A stretch of 64,000 nucleotides of DNA from Methanocella_A sp049676595 (GCF_049676595.1 NZ_CP187259.1:1550001-1614000), one strand, 5' to 3'; numbered from the stretch's first letter, positions 8,894-17,792 are shown. Notes: generated by a model from the letters alone, not told the origin. Made by a program: numbers and translations.

Positions 8894-9547
8894 GTGGAGG
8901 AAGCCAGTAAAGCGGCCAGCACTAATTGCAAGAAGAAAAAGAATAGTTTCCTGGATACACTTCAGACAATCTTGCTGGTTGTCGGCTTTGCCATCATGCT
9001 GGGCTCTATCTTCTTCGCCAACGAGTTCCGGCCCGTAGTCGCAGGCGCCGTCAACGTCGTCGTCGGACCCGTAGCTGCCATGCTGCCCTTTTACATGGTG
9101 GTGCTGGTTATCGCCGCCATCGTGACTTTGATCTCCACGTTCATCCAGAAGTACACCATGGACTGGGAACTCATGCAGCGCATGAGCATCCGCAGCCGGG
9201 CCTACCAGAAGGAGTACAAGGAAGCCCAGCTGTCCGGTAACAAGCACAAGCTCAAAAAGCTGCAGGAAGAGCAGCTTTCGATGATGGAGGACCAGACCCA
9301 GCTTTCGAAACAGCAGCTGAAGCCTATGGGCTTCCTCATGATCATTTCGGTGCCTCTGTTCTTCTGGATGTTCTGGTTCCTGACCAACAACCCGGACATG
9401 ACTATGGTGTTCCCCTTCTGGGGCGAGCAGAAGATGCTCGATGGCGTCGGGTTCATCTTCCAGTACTGGATCGTCTGGTCTATCATCTGTTCGCTGGCCA
9501 TCAGCCAGGTTATAAGAAAAGCAATTAACGTGGGGGTAGGCGTATGA
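8894..9547 (+). CDS. DUF106 (EMC3/YidC-like) membrane protein, copy 2
   Basis: About 217 residues, closely similar to the upstream gene over its whole length, with the same membrane topology and the same KQQLKPMGFLMIISVPLFF segment. The GTG at 8894 is chosen because a GGTGAT site lies at 8884-8889; an earlier GTG at 8885 lies inside that site. The stop overlaps the cmk start. A tandem pair is unusual because most archaea carry one gene here. Confidence 0.85.
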   Translation: MEEASKAASTNCKKKKNSFLDTLQTILLVVGFAIMLGSIFFANEFRPVVAGAVNVVVGPVAAMLPFYMVVLVIAAIVTLISTFIQKYTMDWELMQRMSIRSRAYQKEYKEAQLSGNKHKLKKLQEEQLSMMEDQTQLSKQQLKPMGFLMIISVPLFFWMFWFLTNNPDMTMVFPFWGEQKMLDGVGFIFQYWIVWSIICSLAISQVIRKAINVGVGV

Positions 9548-10071
9548 TTATCACTCTCAGCGGCCAGCCGGGATCGGGCAAGACCTCGGTGGCAAAAGAG
9601 CTCGCGGCCAAGTACGGCTTCGTCATCATCTCCGCGGGCGAGCAGTTCCGCAAGCTGGCAGCCGAACGGGGCATGACGCTCGAGGAATTCGGCAAACTCG
9701 CAGAAAACGATCCTTCCATCGATCTGGCCATCGACCAGCGGCAGAAGGAGCTGTCCAAACAGTTTCCCAATGCCCTCGTCGAAGGCCGGTTAGCGGGCAG
9801 AACCATCGAAGCTGAGATGCGGATATGGCTCAAGACTCCGCTGCGCATCCGCGCCGAGCGCATCGCCAACAGGGAAAACATCCAGGTCCACCGGGCTTAC
9901 GACGAGACGCACGCCCGGGAGATGTGCGAGCTTTCCAGGTATAAGAAATATTACGATATCGATCTAACAGACTTATCGTGCTATGATCTGGTCATAGACA
10001 CGTCTAAGTGGGACGCCAAAGGCGTATCCTCGATCATTTTCAAGGCCATTGACGAGTTGAAGAAAGCATGA
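9544..10071 (+). CDS. cmk: Cytidylate kinase
   Basis: A 175-residue kinase that phosphorylates CMP and dCMP. The P-loop GQPGSGKTS is at residues 7-15, and the NMP-binding region (IISAGEQFRKLAAERGM) and EGRLAG segment match the archaeal short form. It overlaps the DUF106 gene before it and the cbf5 gene after it by four bases each, so the three are one operon. Confidence 0.93.
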   Translation: MIITLSGQPGSGKTSVAKELAAKYGFVIISAGEQFRKLAAERGMTLEEFGKLAENDPSIDLAIDQRQKELSKQFPNALVEGRLAGRTIEAEMRIWLKTPLRIRAERIANRENIQVHRAYDETHAREMCELSRYKKYYDIDLTDLSCYDLVIDTSKWDAKGVSSIIFKAIDELKKA

Positions 10072-11063
10072 AGCAACCGGGCGAGACGAAGCGGGAACGG
10101 CTGATCAAGTCGAAAGACAAAGCGCAGGGCTACGGTAAGGACCCGCAGACCCGCACTATCAAAGAACTTATGGACCAGGGCGTCATCAACCTCGACAAGC
10201 CCTCCGGTCCCACCAGCCACGAAGTGGTCTCCTGGGTCAAGAATATTCTGGAGATCAGGCGGGCAGGCCACAGCGGCACCCTTGACCCCCACGTTACGGG
10301 TGTATTGCCCACTATGCTCGGCGACGCTACCAGGCTGGTGCAAACATTACTCTTATCGGGCAAGGAATATGCCTGCGTAATGCGCCTCCACGAGGACGTG
10401 CCGGAGAAAAAGCTCCGGGCGGTCATGAACGAGTTCGTGGGAGTGATCTACCAGCGCCCGCCCCTCGTCAGCGCCGTCAAGAGGCAGGTCCGCAAAAGGA
10501 GCATTTACTATATCGAGTTTCTGGAGCAGGATGGCCGGGACGTGCTCTTCATCGTCGGCTGCGAGGCCGGCACCTACATCCGGAAGCTCTGCCACGACCT
10601 CGGCGAAGCCATCGGCTGCGGCGCCCACATGTACGAGCTGCGCCGGACAAGGAGCGGCCCGTTCACCGAGGACGACTCTTTAATTACGCTGCACATGCTC
10701 AAGGATGCTTACACGATATACCAGGAGACCGGCGACGAAAAGCCCCTCCGCAAGTGCGTTTACCCGATGGAATATGCGCTGAGGCACCTGCCGAAGATCA
10801 TCGTCAAGGACAGTGCCGTAGACGCCCTCGCAAGGGGCGCATCGTTACACGTCCAGGGCATCAGCCAGCTAGAAACAGGCATCAACAAGGGCGACATGGC
10901 CGCCGTCTTCACCCACGTGGGCGAAGTCGTCTCTATCGGCCGTGCCCTCATGACCACGGACGAGCTCATGAGCGCGAAAGAGGGCCAGGCTCTTGATACC
11001 GTCGCAGTAGTCATGAAACCGGGCATATACCCGTCCGCGTGGAAGAAGAAAGAGGCGAAATAG
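10068..11063 (+). CDS. cbf5: tRNA/rRNA pseudouridine synthase Cbf5 (TruB family)
   Basis: A 331-residue enzyme, the catalytic subunit of H/ACA guide RNPs, which also modifies tRNA U55. The motif INLDKPSGPTSHEVV is followed by the catalytic GHSGTLDP segment with its conserved Asp. A PUA domain occupies the C-terminal ~90 residues (IIVKDSAVDALARGASL onward). It is coupled to cmk by a four-base overlap, a common archaeal arrangement. Confidence 0.95.
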   Translation: MKQPGETKRERLIKSKDKAQGYGKDPQTRTIKELMDQGVINLDKPSGPTSHEVVSWVKNILEIRRAGHSGTLDPHVTGVLPTMLGDATRLVQTLLLSGKEYACVMRLHEDVPEKKLRAVMNEFVGVIYQRPPLVSAVKRQVRKRSIYYIEFLEQDGRDVLFIVGCEAGTYIRKLCHDLGEAIGCGAHMYELRRTRSGPFTEDDSLITLHMLKDAYTIYQETGDEKPLRKCVYPMEYALRHLPKIIVKDSAVDALARGASLHVQGISQLETGINKGDMAAVFTHVGEVVSIGRALMTTDELMSAKEGQALDTVAVVMKPGIYPSAWKKKEAK

Positions 11064-11076
11064 TCATCTGCTCTCT

Positions 11077-11093
11077 GAGGCCCAAAGGGCCTC
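11077..11093 (+). terminator. Stem-loop after cbf5
   Basis: A perfect inverted repeat (GAGGCCC-AAA-GGGCCTC) sits 13 bases after the cbf5 stop. There is no T run directly after it, so whether it terminates transcription or only protects the 3' end is unclear. Confidence 0.4.
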
Positions 11094-11180
11094 TCAAAGA
11101 AAAAAGTTATATGGTAGAATTGTGTAGTAGTGTTGCAATTTTGCGGCGTGGCCGTTGAAAGTTGCACACGGTAACTTTTT

Positions 11181-11264
11181 GCCGGGGTAGTCTAGTGGTA
11201 AGGCGCAAGCCTGGAAAGCTTGTGAGGTGCAAATCTCTCAGGAGTTCAAGTCTCCTCCCCGGCG
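11181..11264 (+). tRNA. tRNA-Ser (anticodon GGA)
   Basis: The acceptor strands GCCGGGG and CCCCGGC pair. The anticodon stem CAAGC/GCTTG encloses the loop CTGGAAA with anticodon GGA. A long variable arm of class II tRNAs follows, and the T arm reads AGGAG-TTCAAGT-CTCCT. The discriminator base is G, as usual for serine tRNA. CCA is not encoded (the next bases are CCT). A TATA-like AAGTTATATGG lies about 75 bases upstream. Confidence 0.93.
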
Positions 11265-11329
11265 CCTAAAACTAATTTTCTAAAATACCTTTCTAACATT
11301 TATAATCGCGGCCATCCATAGATGTTTTA

Positions 11330-11887
11330 ATGAACGAGAAACAGAAAATGCTCGCCGGCGAACTCTACCTTGCCTCTGACCCGGAGCTGGTCGCCGATCG
11401 GTTGCGGGCCCGGAAGCTTCTGCACTCTTACAACTCTACTATGCCCGATCTTGCTGCGAAGCGCTCTCAAATCCTGCAAGACCTCTTCGGCAGTCTTGGT
11501 CCAGACCACGAGATCGAGCCGCCCTTTTACTGCGACTACGGCTACAACATCTTCGCCGGCCGCAAATTCTACGTGAACTTCGGCTGCGTAATCCTGGACT
11601 GTAACAAGGTTACTATCGGCGATAACGTGCTAATGGCGCCGTACGTGCAGATTTATACTGCGTATCATCCGACAGACCCGGCCGTCCGGATGTCGGGCCG
11701 TGAGCTGGCGGCGCCTGTGACGATCGGCGATAACGTCTGGATCGGCGGCGGCGTCATCATCTTGCCCGGCGTTACCGTCGGGAGCAATACGACCCTCGGG
11801 GCGGGCAGCGTGGTTACCAAAAATATTCCAGACAACGTAGTTGCTGCAGGTAACCCCTGCAGGGTCTTAAAGACCTTGAAGCCCTGA
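11330..11887 (+). CDS. Maltose/galactoside O-acetyltransferase-like protein
   Basis: A 185-residue left-handed beta-helix (hexapeptide repeat) acetyltransferase. The N-terminal maltose-acetyltransferase-type helix (KMLAGELYLASDPELV) is followed by hexapeptide turns (VILDCNKVTIGDNVLMAPYV, VTIGDNVWIGGGVIILPG). It probably transfers acetyl groups from acetyl-CoA to a sugar. The TATA-like CATTTATAATCG at 11296-11307 is about 27 bases before the ATG, so the mRNA may be leaderless. Confidence 0.88.
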   Translation: MNEKQKMLAGELYLASDPELVADRLRARKLLHSYNSTMPDLAAKRSQILQDLFGSLGPDHEIEPPFYCDYGYNIFAGRKFYVNFGCVILDCNKVTIGDNVLMAPYVQIYTAYHPTDPAVRMSGRELAAPVTIGDNVWIGGGVIILPGVTVGSNTTLGAGSVVTKNIPDNVVAAGNPCRVLKTLKP

Positions 11888-11939
11888 CGTGCAAGGTAAC
11901 GCTTATTATCCTCAGGGTCAACAAGTAGCGGTTGATATT

Positions 11940-12368
11940 ATGGTATCTTTTAGTTTCTGGCAGAAGTGGCTGCTGGCCGTAAGTGGCATCATTATTTTCT
12001 TCGGCCTGGTGATCGCTTTGCTGAGCTGGTCACCGGTATTTGTCGTCTTCAACACCCTCGTCAACGGGACTTTCTGGCCAGGCACTGGACCGGACGAGAG
12101 CATACAGCGGTTTACTCTCTGGGCCTATGGCATGCTGGGAGCCACCATGGCCGGCTGGGGCTTGACACTGGCCTTTATAGTGAATGGCCCGTTCGGTAAA
12201 AAGGAAAAATGGTCCAGGGATGCGATAGCCGCTGGTGTCGTCCTGTGGTTTGTCATAGACACCTTCATGTCCGTCTACACGGGGGCATACTTCAACGTAG
12301 GTGTCAATGTACTGGTGTTAGTACTGGCAGGGCTGCCTTTGTTGATGACCTTAAAAGAGTTTAAGTAA
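11940..12368 (+). CDS. Hypothetical membrane protein
   Basis: About 142 residues with four predicted hydrophobic segments (near residues 10-30, 55-80, 95-115 and 120-138). I do not recognise a family. The ATG at 11940 is chosen with GGTTGAT a few bases upstream; a GTG at 11889 would add 17 non-hydrophobic residues. The stop lies in a short GTAA tetranucleotide repeat (12364-12380). Confidence 0.6.
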   Translation: MVSFSFWQKWLLAVSGIIIFFGLVIALLSWSPVFVVFNTLVNGTFWPGTGPDESIQRFTLWAYGMLGATMAGWGLTLAFIVNGPFGKKEKWSRDAIAAGVVLWFVIDTFMSVYTGAYFNVGVNVLVLVLAGLPLLMTLKEFK

Positions 12369-12391
12369 GTAAGTAAGTAAAGCCTGAAGCC

Positions 12392-12979
12392 TTACTTCTT
12401 TGCTTTTTTTCCCTCGCCCTTGACAAGCTGGGTCTCGTACTCGACGAGGAAGCGCTGGAGCTCCTGGATTTTTCCGTCGATCTCCTCGTTGGCCTGGGAG
12501 ATCGCAGTCGAGGTGTGGGTGTCGATGACGTTGAGCATCGAGCAAACTGGAATCATGCTCAGCCTGATCAGAGTATAGTACTCGGCCTCCGGGGATATTT
12601 TGCCACTGCTGGTACTTTTCAGCGAGGCCAGCTTGGCGTCTATCGTCCTCTTGATGTCGGAGATCGCCTCGTCGACCACGACGATTTCCCTCAGATTATG
12701 ATTATAGATTGCCGTGGCAGACAGGTTGGAGAGCAGGATTAGCTTGTCGATCGCTCCCTGCTTGTCCATGTTGTTGATGGCGGCGATCACTTCGGCTTTG
12801 ACTGTGAACACCTGCTTCTGAAAATCGTAGAAACCGGCAGCATCGCTCTGGGTGACGCTGCGAGTGACAGCCTTTGGCTGGGCCTGGGGGGCCGGCTGCG
12901 CCTTTTTCTCCTGCACTGGCTCGTGCTGGGGTGCAGAATTCTGGCCGCTGTATTTTCCTTTGCTGAACAAACCGATCAT
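12392..12979 (-). CDS. Hypothetical soluble helical protein
   Basis: A 195-residue protein. The first ~45 residues are low-complexity (Gln, Pro, Ala, Lys). The rest appears helical and charged, ending in a Lys-rich tail (KGEGKKAKK). No signal peptide or known motif is visible. It is convergent with the small membrane protein gene to its left. Function unknown. Confidence 0.6.
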   Translation of the reverse strand: MIGLFSKGKYSGQNSAPQHEPVQEKKAQPAPQAQPKAVTRSVTQSDAAGFYDFQKQVFTVKAEVIAAINNMDKQGAIDKLILLSNLSATAIYNHNLREIVVVDEAISDIKRTIDAKLASLKSTSSGKISPEAEYYTLIRLSMIPVCSMLNVIDTHTSTAISQANEEIDGKIQELQRFLVEYETQLVKGEGKKAKK

Positions 12980-13170
12980 ATCTATCCCGGCCCGAGCGAT
13001 CAGGGCGTAGCTTATAGAATAGAATTAATTAATATCCGCTATAACCGTTATGGTCAGAATTGCAATTACAATACTAGAATTTCAGGCGAATGGCGAGCAT
13101 CGGAGGGTATATCATCCTGCAGGCCAGTTTATACCTGTGTGATCAAACCGGCGAAGCCGGCCTCAATTCA

Positions 13171-13190
13171 CGCAAAACTTTATATAATAA
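13171..13190 (+). promoter_or_regulatory. BRE/TATA promoter of the uS13-uS4-uS11-rpoD operon
   Basis: The stretch CGCAAAAC followed by TTTATATAATAA fits an archaeal BRE plus TATA box. A start of transcription about 25 bases downstream (near 13,210) would give a leader of ~125 bases before the uS13 ATG. The 12,980-13,337 interval otherwise shows no gene. Confidence 0.6.
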
Positions 13191-13337
13191 AATGCATTAG
13201 GATAGTTGACATTTGTTCATTCTATCGGTGTTTTAGATGGAACAGTCAGTGCCGTGCCGGCATACGATCGGCACTACCACGAGCACGTGGTATCTAAAGA
13301 CGCACTACGAATAGGAGAGAACAATGGAGCTGATTCA

Positions 13338-14012
13338 ATGAGCGAAAAGACCGATAAGACTGAAAAGAAGCAGAAGAAGGCAGAGGAGACCGTCGAAACG
13401 GCATCTGCCGAGGCTGCACCCGCCAAGAAGGGCGGCAAGAAGCAGGCCGCAAAGCCCACCGAGGGCGCACCTGCAGACGAGGCAGCCAAGAAGGGCGGCA
13501 AGGGCAAGAAGCCGGCCGCTGAAGAGAAGCCAAAGGACGAAATCAAGTACATCGTCCGTATCGCTAACACCGACCTTGACGGTACGCAGACCGTAGAGTT
13601 TGCGCTGACCGGCATCAAGGGCGTCGGCAACCGCATTTCTAAGATCGTCGCACGCCAGGCGCAGGTCGACCCCCACGCAACGATGGGTTACCTCGCGCCC
13701 GAGCAGGTCGACAAGCTCAGGGCTGTAATTGACAACCTCGAGGCAAACGTTCCCGTCTGGATGCTTAACAGGCGCAGGGACATCTACACCGGTGAAGACA
13801 AGCACCTCTTCGGTGTCGACCTCACGCTGGGTGTCAAGGAAGACATCAACATAATGAAGAAGATCCGCAGCTACAAGGGGATCAGGCACGAGCGCGGCCA
13901 GAAGGTCAGAGGCCAGAGGACTAAGTCCACAGGCAGGACTGGAGCAACCGTAGGTGTCGTCCGTAAGAAGGGCGAACAGGGCGGAGCCGCAAAGAAAGAG
14001 GATAAGAAATAG
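13338..14012 (+). CDS. rps13: Ribosomal protein uS13 with Lys/Ala-rich N-terminal extension
   Basis: The uS13 core begins near residue 68 (EIKYIVRIANTDLDGTQTVEFALTGIKGVG), with the C-terminal GQRTKSTGRTG motif. About 65 low-complexity residues rich in Lys, Ala, Glu and Gly precede it. The ATG at 13338 is chosen because GGAGCTGATT sits just upstream. The frame stays open back to 13206, but that part has no family resemblance. It is the first gene of the second ribosomal operon. Confidence 0.94.
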   Translation: MSEKTDKTEKKQKKAEETVETASAEAAPAKKGGKKQAAKPTEGAPADEAAKKGGKGKKPAAEEKPKDEIKYIVRIANTDLDGTQTVEFALTGIKGVGNRISKIVARQAQVDPHATMGYLAPEQVDKLRAVIDNLEANVPVWMLNRRRDIYTGEDKHLFGVDLTLGVKEDINIMKKIRSYKGIRHERGQKVRGQRTKSTGRTGATVGVVRKKGEQGGAAKKEDKK

Positions 14013-14025
14013 GTAGGTGAGCTAA

Positions 14026-14634
14026 ATGGGATACCCAGGAAGAATGAAGAAGCTCTACGACACGCCTAACCACCCGTGGCAGAAAGCGAGGATCGACGAA
14101 GAGACTGGCCTTGTCAAGAAGTACGGCCTCAGGAACAAGAAGAGTGTATGGAAGCACGCATCCGAGCTCAGGAAGTACCGTGGCAACGCCAGGGCCCTGC
14201 TCGGTGTACTGGCCGCAGGCAACCTGCCGGATGACTCCCACTACATCAGGGACGCCCAGAACATCGTGAAGAAGCTCCAGACCATCGGCATCCTCAAGGA
14301 AGACTCCAAGCTCGAGGACATCCTCGCGCTCAAGGTCGACGACATCATGGAGCGCAGGCTGCAGACCATCGTCTACAGGAAAGGCTACGCCAACTCCATA
14401 AAGCAGGCACGCCAGTTCATCGTCCACGGACACATCTCCTTAAATGGCAGGAAGATCACCGTCCCGGGCTACCTCGTGCTCAAGGGCGAGGAAGACATGC
14501 TCAGCTTCTACGTCGGCTCTTCGATCACCAAGGAAAAGCTGGCCACGAAGCCCGTCGCAGCAGCCCCCGCCCCGAAGGCAGCCCCGAAGGCAGCCCCCGC
14601 GGAAGCAGCAGCGGCCCCGAAGAAGGAGGAATAA
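14026..14634 (+). CDS. rps4: Ribosomal protein uS4
   Basis: A 202-residue archaeal uS4, an early-assembly 30S protein. The start MGYPGRMKKLYDTPNHPW is typical, and the S4 RNA-binding domain is seen at RRLQTIVYRKGYANSIKQA and VHGHISLNGRKITVPGYLV. The C-terminal ~25 residues are an Ala/Pro/Lys repeat tail. A GGTGAGCT site lies upstream. Confidence 0.96.
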   Translation: MGYPGRMKKLYDTPNHPWQKARIDEETGLVKKYGLRNKKSVWKHASELRKYRGNARALLGVLAAGNLPDDSHYIRDAQNIVKKLQTIGILKEDSKLEDILALKVDDIMERRLQTIVYRKGYANSIKQARQFIVHGHISLNGRKITVPGYLVLKGEEDMLSFYVGSSITKEKLATKPVAAAPAPKAAPKAAPAEAAAAPKKEE

Positions 14635-14637
14635 ACA

Positions 14638-15036
14638 ATGGCAGAACAGCCTCAGTTCAAGTGGGCAATTGCACACATCTTCTCATCGTTCAACAACACC
14701 ATCATCACCGTCACCGACCTGACCGGCGCAGAGACGCTGGCCAAGACCTCGGGCGGCATGGTGGTCAAGCAGGACCGCAATGAGAGCTCGCCCTACGCCG
14801 CCATGCAGATGGCAGCCAACGTGGCAGAACAGATCAAGGCAAAGGGCATCATGGGCGTACACATCCGCGTGCGCGCACCCGGCGGCAACCACCAGAGGAG
14901 CCCCGGCCCAGGTGCTCAGGCAGCCATCAGGTCGCTCGCCCGTTCAGGCATCCGCATCGGCAGGATTGAAGACGTTACCCCCATTCCGCACGACGGCACC
15001 AGAGCCCCGGGCGGCAAGCGTGGCAGGCGCGTATAA
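14638..15036 (+). CDS. rps11: Ribosomal protein uS11
   Basis: A 132-residue platform protein of the 30S subunit. FKWAIAHIFSSFNNTIITVTD at the N-terminus and RIGRIEDVTPIPHDGTRAPG at the C-terminus are diagnostic. It starts four bases after uS4 and ends one base before rpoD. Confidence 0.97.
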   Translation: MAEQPQFKWAIAHIFSSFNNTIITVTDLTGAETLAKTSGGMVVKQDRNESSPYAAMQMAANVAEQIKAKGIMGVHIRVRAPGGNHQRSPGPGAQAAIRSLARSGIRIGRIEDVTPIPHDGTRAPGGKRGRRV

Positions 15037-15037
15037 T

Positions 15038-15826
15038 ATGAAGTTGGAGATCATTGAGCTGAAGGACCGGAAGGCGAAGTTCGTCCTTACCGATGTCACC
15101 CCGGCGTTCGCGAACGGCCTCCGCAGGGCCATGATCGCAGACGTGCCCAAGATGGCGATCGACTACGTCGACATCTATGACAACACGTCGGTGCTCTTCG
15201 ACGAGATGCTGGCACTGCGGCTCGGTCTCATACCATTGAAGACGAACCTCGACATGTACCAGCTACAGTCGGAGTGCGAGTGCAAGGGCGCCGGATGCGC
15301 CCTCTGCCAGGTCTCGCTGTCGGTGTCTGCCGAAGGGCCATGCGTCGTCCACTCCAGCGACATGAAGTCGTCGGACCCGGAAACCGTGCCCGTAGACAGC
15401 AACATACCCATCATCGAGCTCAAGCAGGGCCAGAAGGTCGTCGTAAGCGGCACCGCCAGGCTCGGCTACTCCCGGGAGCACGCCAAGTTCCAGCCCGTCT
15501 GTGCGGCAGGCTACAAGAACGTGCCCATCGTGACGGTATCTGACAAGTGCGACATGTGCAAGGCATGCATCGACGAGTGCCCGAGAGGCGTCTTCAAGAT
15601 CGAGAAGAACAAGCTCGTGGTCACCGACCAGTACAAGTGCTCGATGTGCAAGCTGTGCGTCGACATCTGCGACGCAGGCGCCATAGACATCTCTGAGGAT
15701 AAGAAGGCATTCCTCTTTACCATAGAGACCGACGGGTCATACTCCGCCCAGGAGATCATCACCCGTGCCGCTAAGTCCATGAAGGACCGCGCAGCAAAGC
15801 TCAGCGAGATACTTGAGGCCTTTTAA
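15038..15826 (+). CDS. rpo3: RNA polymerase subunit Rpo3 (RpoD) with two 4Fe-4S motifs
   Basis: A 262-residue alpha-like assembly subunit of archaeal RNA polymerase. The dimerisation domain with AFANGLRRAMIADVPKMAIDY is at the N-terminus. An inserted ferredoxin-like domain carries two full cluster motifs, CDMCKACIDECP and CSMCKLCVDIC, so it should bind two 4Fe-4S clusters, as known for methanogen Rpo3. The genes that often follow in archaea (eL18, uL13, uS9, rpoN) are not present here. Confidence 0.95.
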   Translation: MKLEIIELKDRKAKFVLTDVTPAFANGLRRAMIADVPKMAIDYVDIYDNTSVLFDEMLALRLGLIPLKTNLDMYQLQSECECKGAGCALCQVSLSVSAEGPCVVHSSDMKSSDPETVPVDSNIPIIELKQGQKVVVSGTARLGYSREHAKFQPVCAAGYKNVPIVTVSDKCDMCKACIDECPRGVFKIEKNKLVVTDQYKCSMCKLCVDICDAGAIDISEDKKAFLFTIETDGSYSAQEIITRAAKSMKDRAAKLSEILEAF

Positions 15827-15994
15827 AGCCGAACCGTGTCCGCCTCACCGCGGGCACTGCAATTTCTTTTTAGAGACGTTTACTCGAACGGGAAACATCT
15901 CCCTGCCAACCGGCCGGTTTGACAATTAACTTTATTAACCTTGAATGTCATTACTAGTCCGCTTACCGTATATTGTCGGTTTGTTTTTCAAACT

Positions 15995-16082
15995 GCGGGG
16001 GTAACCAAGTCAGGCCAAAGGTGCAGGACTTAAGATCCTGTCGCGAAGGCGTTCAGGGGTTCGAATCCCTTCCCCCGCACCA
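15995..16082 (+). tRNA. tRNA-Leu (anticodon TAA), CCA encoded
   Basis: GCGGGGG pairs with CCCCCGC in the acceptor stem. The anticodon stem CAGGA/TCCTG encloses CTTAAGA with anticodon TAA. The long variable arm fits class II leucine tRNA, and the T loop is GGTTCGAATCC. The mature gene body ends at 16079 and CCA is encoded at 16080-16082. A TATA-like CGTATATTG lies ~27 bases upstream. Confidence 0.94.
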
Positions 16083-16397
16083 CACCACCGAGTAATCGGT
16101 TATCCTGGCGTTGCTGGCGGCTAAACTGGCGCTGGCGGGCAGTAAAAAACCTGCACCAGCTTAACTCCCAACCCTATCTGTTTTCTCTCCAAGATTTTCC
16201 AGTCTGAATCAATAAGTAGCAATATTTTAGCATTATTGAGTTATTAGTTCAGATATTAGCCTTATTTTTAGATATACGTGCCATTAACTAACGCTTTTCA
16301 TGAAATCATCGATAATATCGTGTGATTTTCAATTAAATGCTAAGATGATTTATTTATTGTCTACTGGTATTTTTGTTTTGTAGGAGGATGAAAAAGC

Positions 16398-16715
16398 ATG
16401 AAGAAATTAGCGATATTCGCTCTGCTAGTGGCGGCTGCGATGGTTCTAACTCTGCCCGCAGCAGCCTGGTGGGGCGGCTGGGGCGGTCTCGGTGGATGCG
16501 GTCTCGGACTGGGCGGATGCGGCCTCGGTGGCTTTGGCGGTCTCGGCTTTGGCGGCCTCGGTGGCTTTGGCGGTCTCGGTGGCTGTGGCCTTGGACTGGG
16601 TGGCTGTGGTCTTGGTGGTCTCGGCTGGGGCGGTCTCGGCTGGGCTGGCATGGGCCTTGGCGGAATCGGTTCCGGTCTGGGCTTCAACAACCCGTTCATT
16701 CCGGGCCTCCGCTAA
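16398..16715 (+). CDS. Secreted glycine/cysteine repeat protein
   Basis: A 105-residue protein with a clear signal peptide (KKLAIFALLVAAAMVLTLPAAA). The rest is made of GGCGLGLGGCGLGG- and GGFGGLG-type repeats, with four Cys at regular spacing and aromatic residues near both ends. The ATG follows a strong AGGAGGAT at 16382-16389. It resembles secreted glycine-rich structural or matrix proteins; no family can be named. The 16,083-16,397 interval before it shows only AT-rich leader sequence. Confidence 0.75.
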   Translation: MKKLAIFALLVAAAMVLTLPAAAWWGGWGGLGGCGLGLGGCGLGGFGGLGFGGLGGFGGLGGCGLGLGGCGLGGLGWGGLGWAGMGLGGIGSGLGFNNPFIPGLR

Positions 16716-16934
16716 TACTAGCACCAGACAATAAAAAAATATATGACATCTTTGGGACAGGCTAGCAATCGCCTGTCACCCATTGTTTTCCCCTTATTAG
16801 ACATCACTCATACCCCCGGATAATACCATTAAGGCAAATTTGATCTAATATCAAACATTGACTGCCCTGTCCAAACCTATAATTAATATTAAAAATGATC
16901 GATAACTCACAACGATCGACTGAAGGCTTGCGAC

Positions 16935-17400
16935 ATGCAGTACAGGACTACAAAAAGACAGGTGATCGCCTGTCTGCACTTGGATTTGGGGCAATGCCGC
17001 TGCCGAAGAAGGGCAAAGCTATCGACGAAGAGCGGGCGACCAGGCAGATCCGCCACGCCATCGACCAGGGCGTGAACTACCTGGATACGTCCTGGATGTA
17101 CGGGAACGAGGCGGTCATCGGCCGGGTTCTGGCGGACGGCTACCGGGAGAAGGTGAATATAGCGACCAGGGCGCCGCTCTTCCTGATCCGGGCCGGTAAA
17201 GACCTGGATAAGCTCCTCGATGAGCAGCTGCATAACCTGCAGACCGATCACATCGACTACTATGGATTCCATGCCCTGCCGGCGTCAACATCCCCGCCTG
17301 CTTCGAATACTATAACATCATGGGCCTCTTTTTCCGGCCTGTCATGAGCACCTTCATGAGGTACGACCGCTGGAAAAACCGCAGAAAGTCCCGGGCATAG
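16935..17400 (+). pseudogene. Decayed aldo/keto reductase (Fe-S type)
   Basis: The sequence begins MQYRTT in the frame of the ATG at 16935. Family similarity then continues in another frame (KTGDRLSALGFGAMPLP), which points to a one-base loss in the A run near 16,951. The reading continues through FLDTS-like and YGNEAVIGRVL segments to DHIDYYGFH. It then jumps to a third frame (GVNIPACFEYYNIMGLF), which is the usual C-terminus of Fe-S aldo/keto reductases. The middle of the barrel, roughly 150-200 residues, is missing. Confidence 0.7.
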
Positions 17401-17422
17401 TCCGGGCATAGTCCGGGCATCC
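17388..17422 (+). repeat. Short direct repeat at the end of the decayed reductase
   Basis: The unit TCCGGGCATAG occurs in three adjacent, slightly varied copies across the stop codon region. It looks like a slippage product. Confidence 0.55.
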
Positions 17423-17459
17423 CCCGGGACGAGGTAAGCTTACTTCTGATATTATTATT

Positions 17460-17792
17460 TTAAACCGGGCCCGTCAGCGTGGGCAGCAACCACCCGACGA
17501 TCGCAGATATGATCCAGATGATGACTGCGATTATGAGCGATTTAACCCAGCCTATCTTGTACAGATACCGTAGTGCGATCAGCCAGACGATACCTGCAAG
17601 GACCGATGCGATCAGGCCGTGCCCTATGAAATAATACACTATTGCGTAAATGGCCGTACCAGCCACGGCCGCAATTAACGCGGTTTGTATGCTTTCGGTT
17701 TCACCGAACATCTTTGTAACGACATATATCACCAGCGTCGAAATGATCAACGCTATGATAAACAATAGTATTGTGATTACTAATCCCGCCAT
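17460..17792 (-). CDS. Small integral membrane protein
   Basis: A 110-residue protein with four hydrophobic segments (about residues 2-26, 38-57, 60-78 and 84-106) and short loops. GAGGAGGATTAAT lies directly before the ATG on the minus strand, a strong ribosome binding site. Function not recognisable from sequence. Confidence 0.7.
   Translation of the reverse strand: MAGLVITILLFIIALIISTLVIYVVTKMFGETESIQTALIAAVAGTAIYAIVYYFIGHGLIASVLAGIVWLIALRYLYKIGWVKSLIIAVIIWIISAIVGWLLPTLTGPV

Noticed and set aside
13206..13337. Upstream extension of uS13
   Set aside because: The stretch has no resemblance to uS13, overlaps the promoter region and has no ribosome binding site, while the ATG at 13,338 does.
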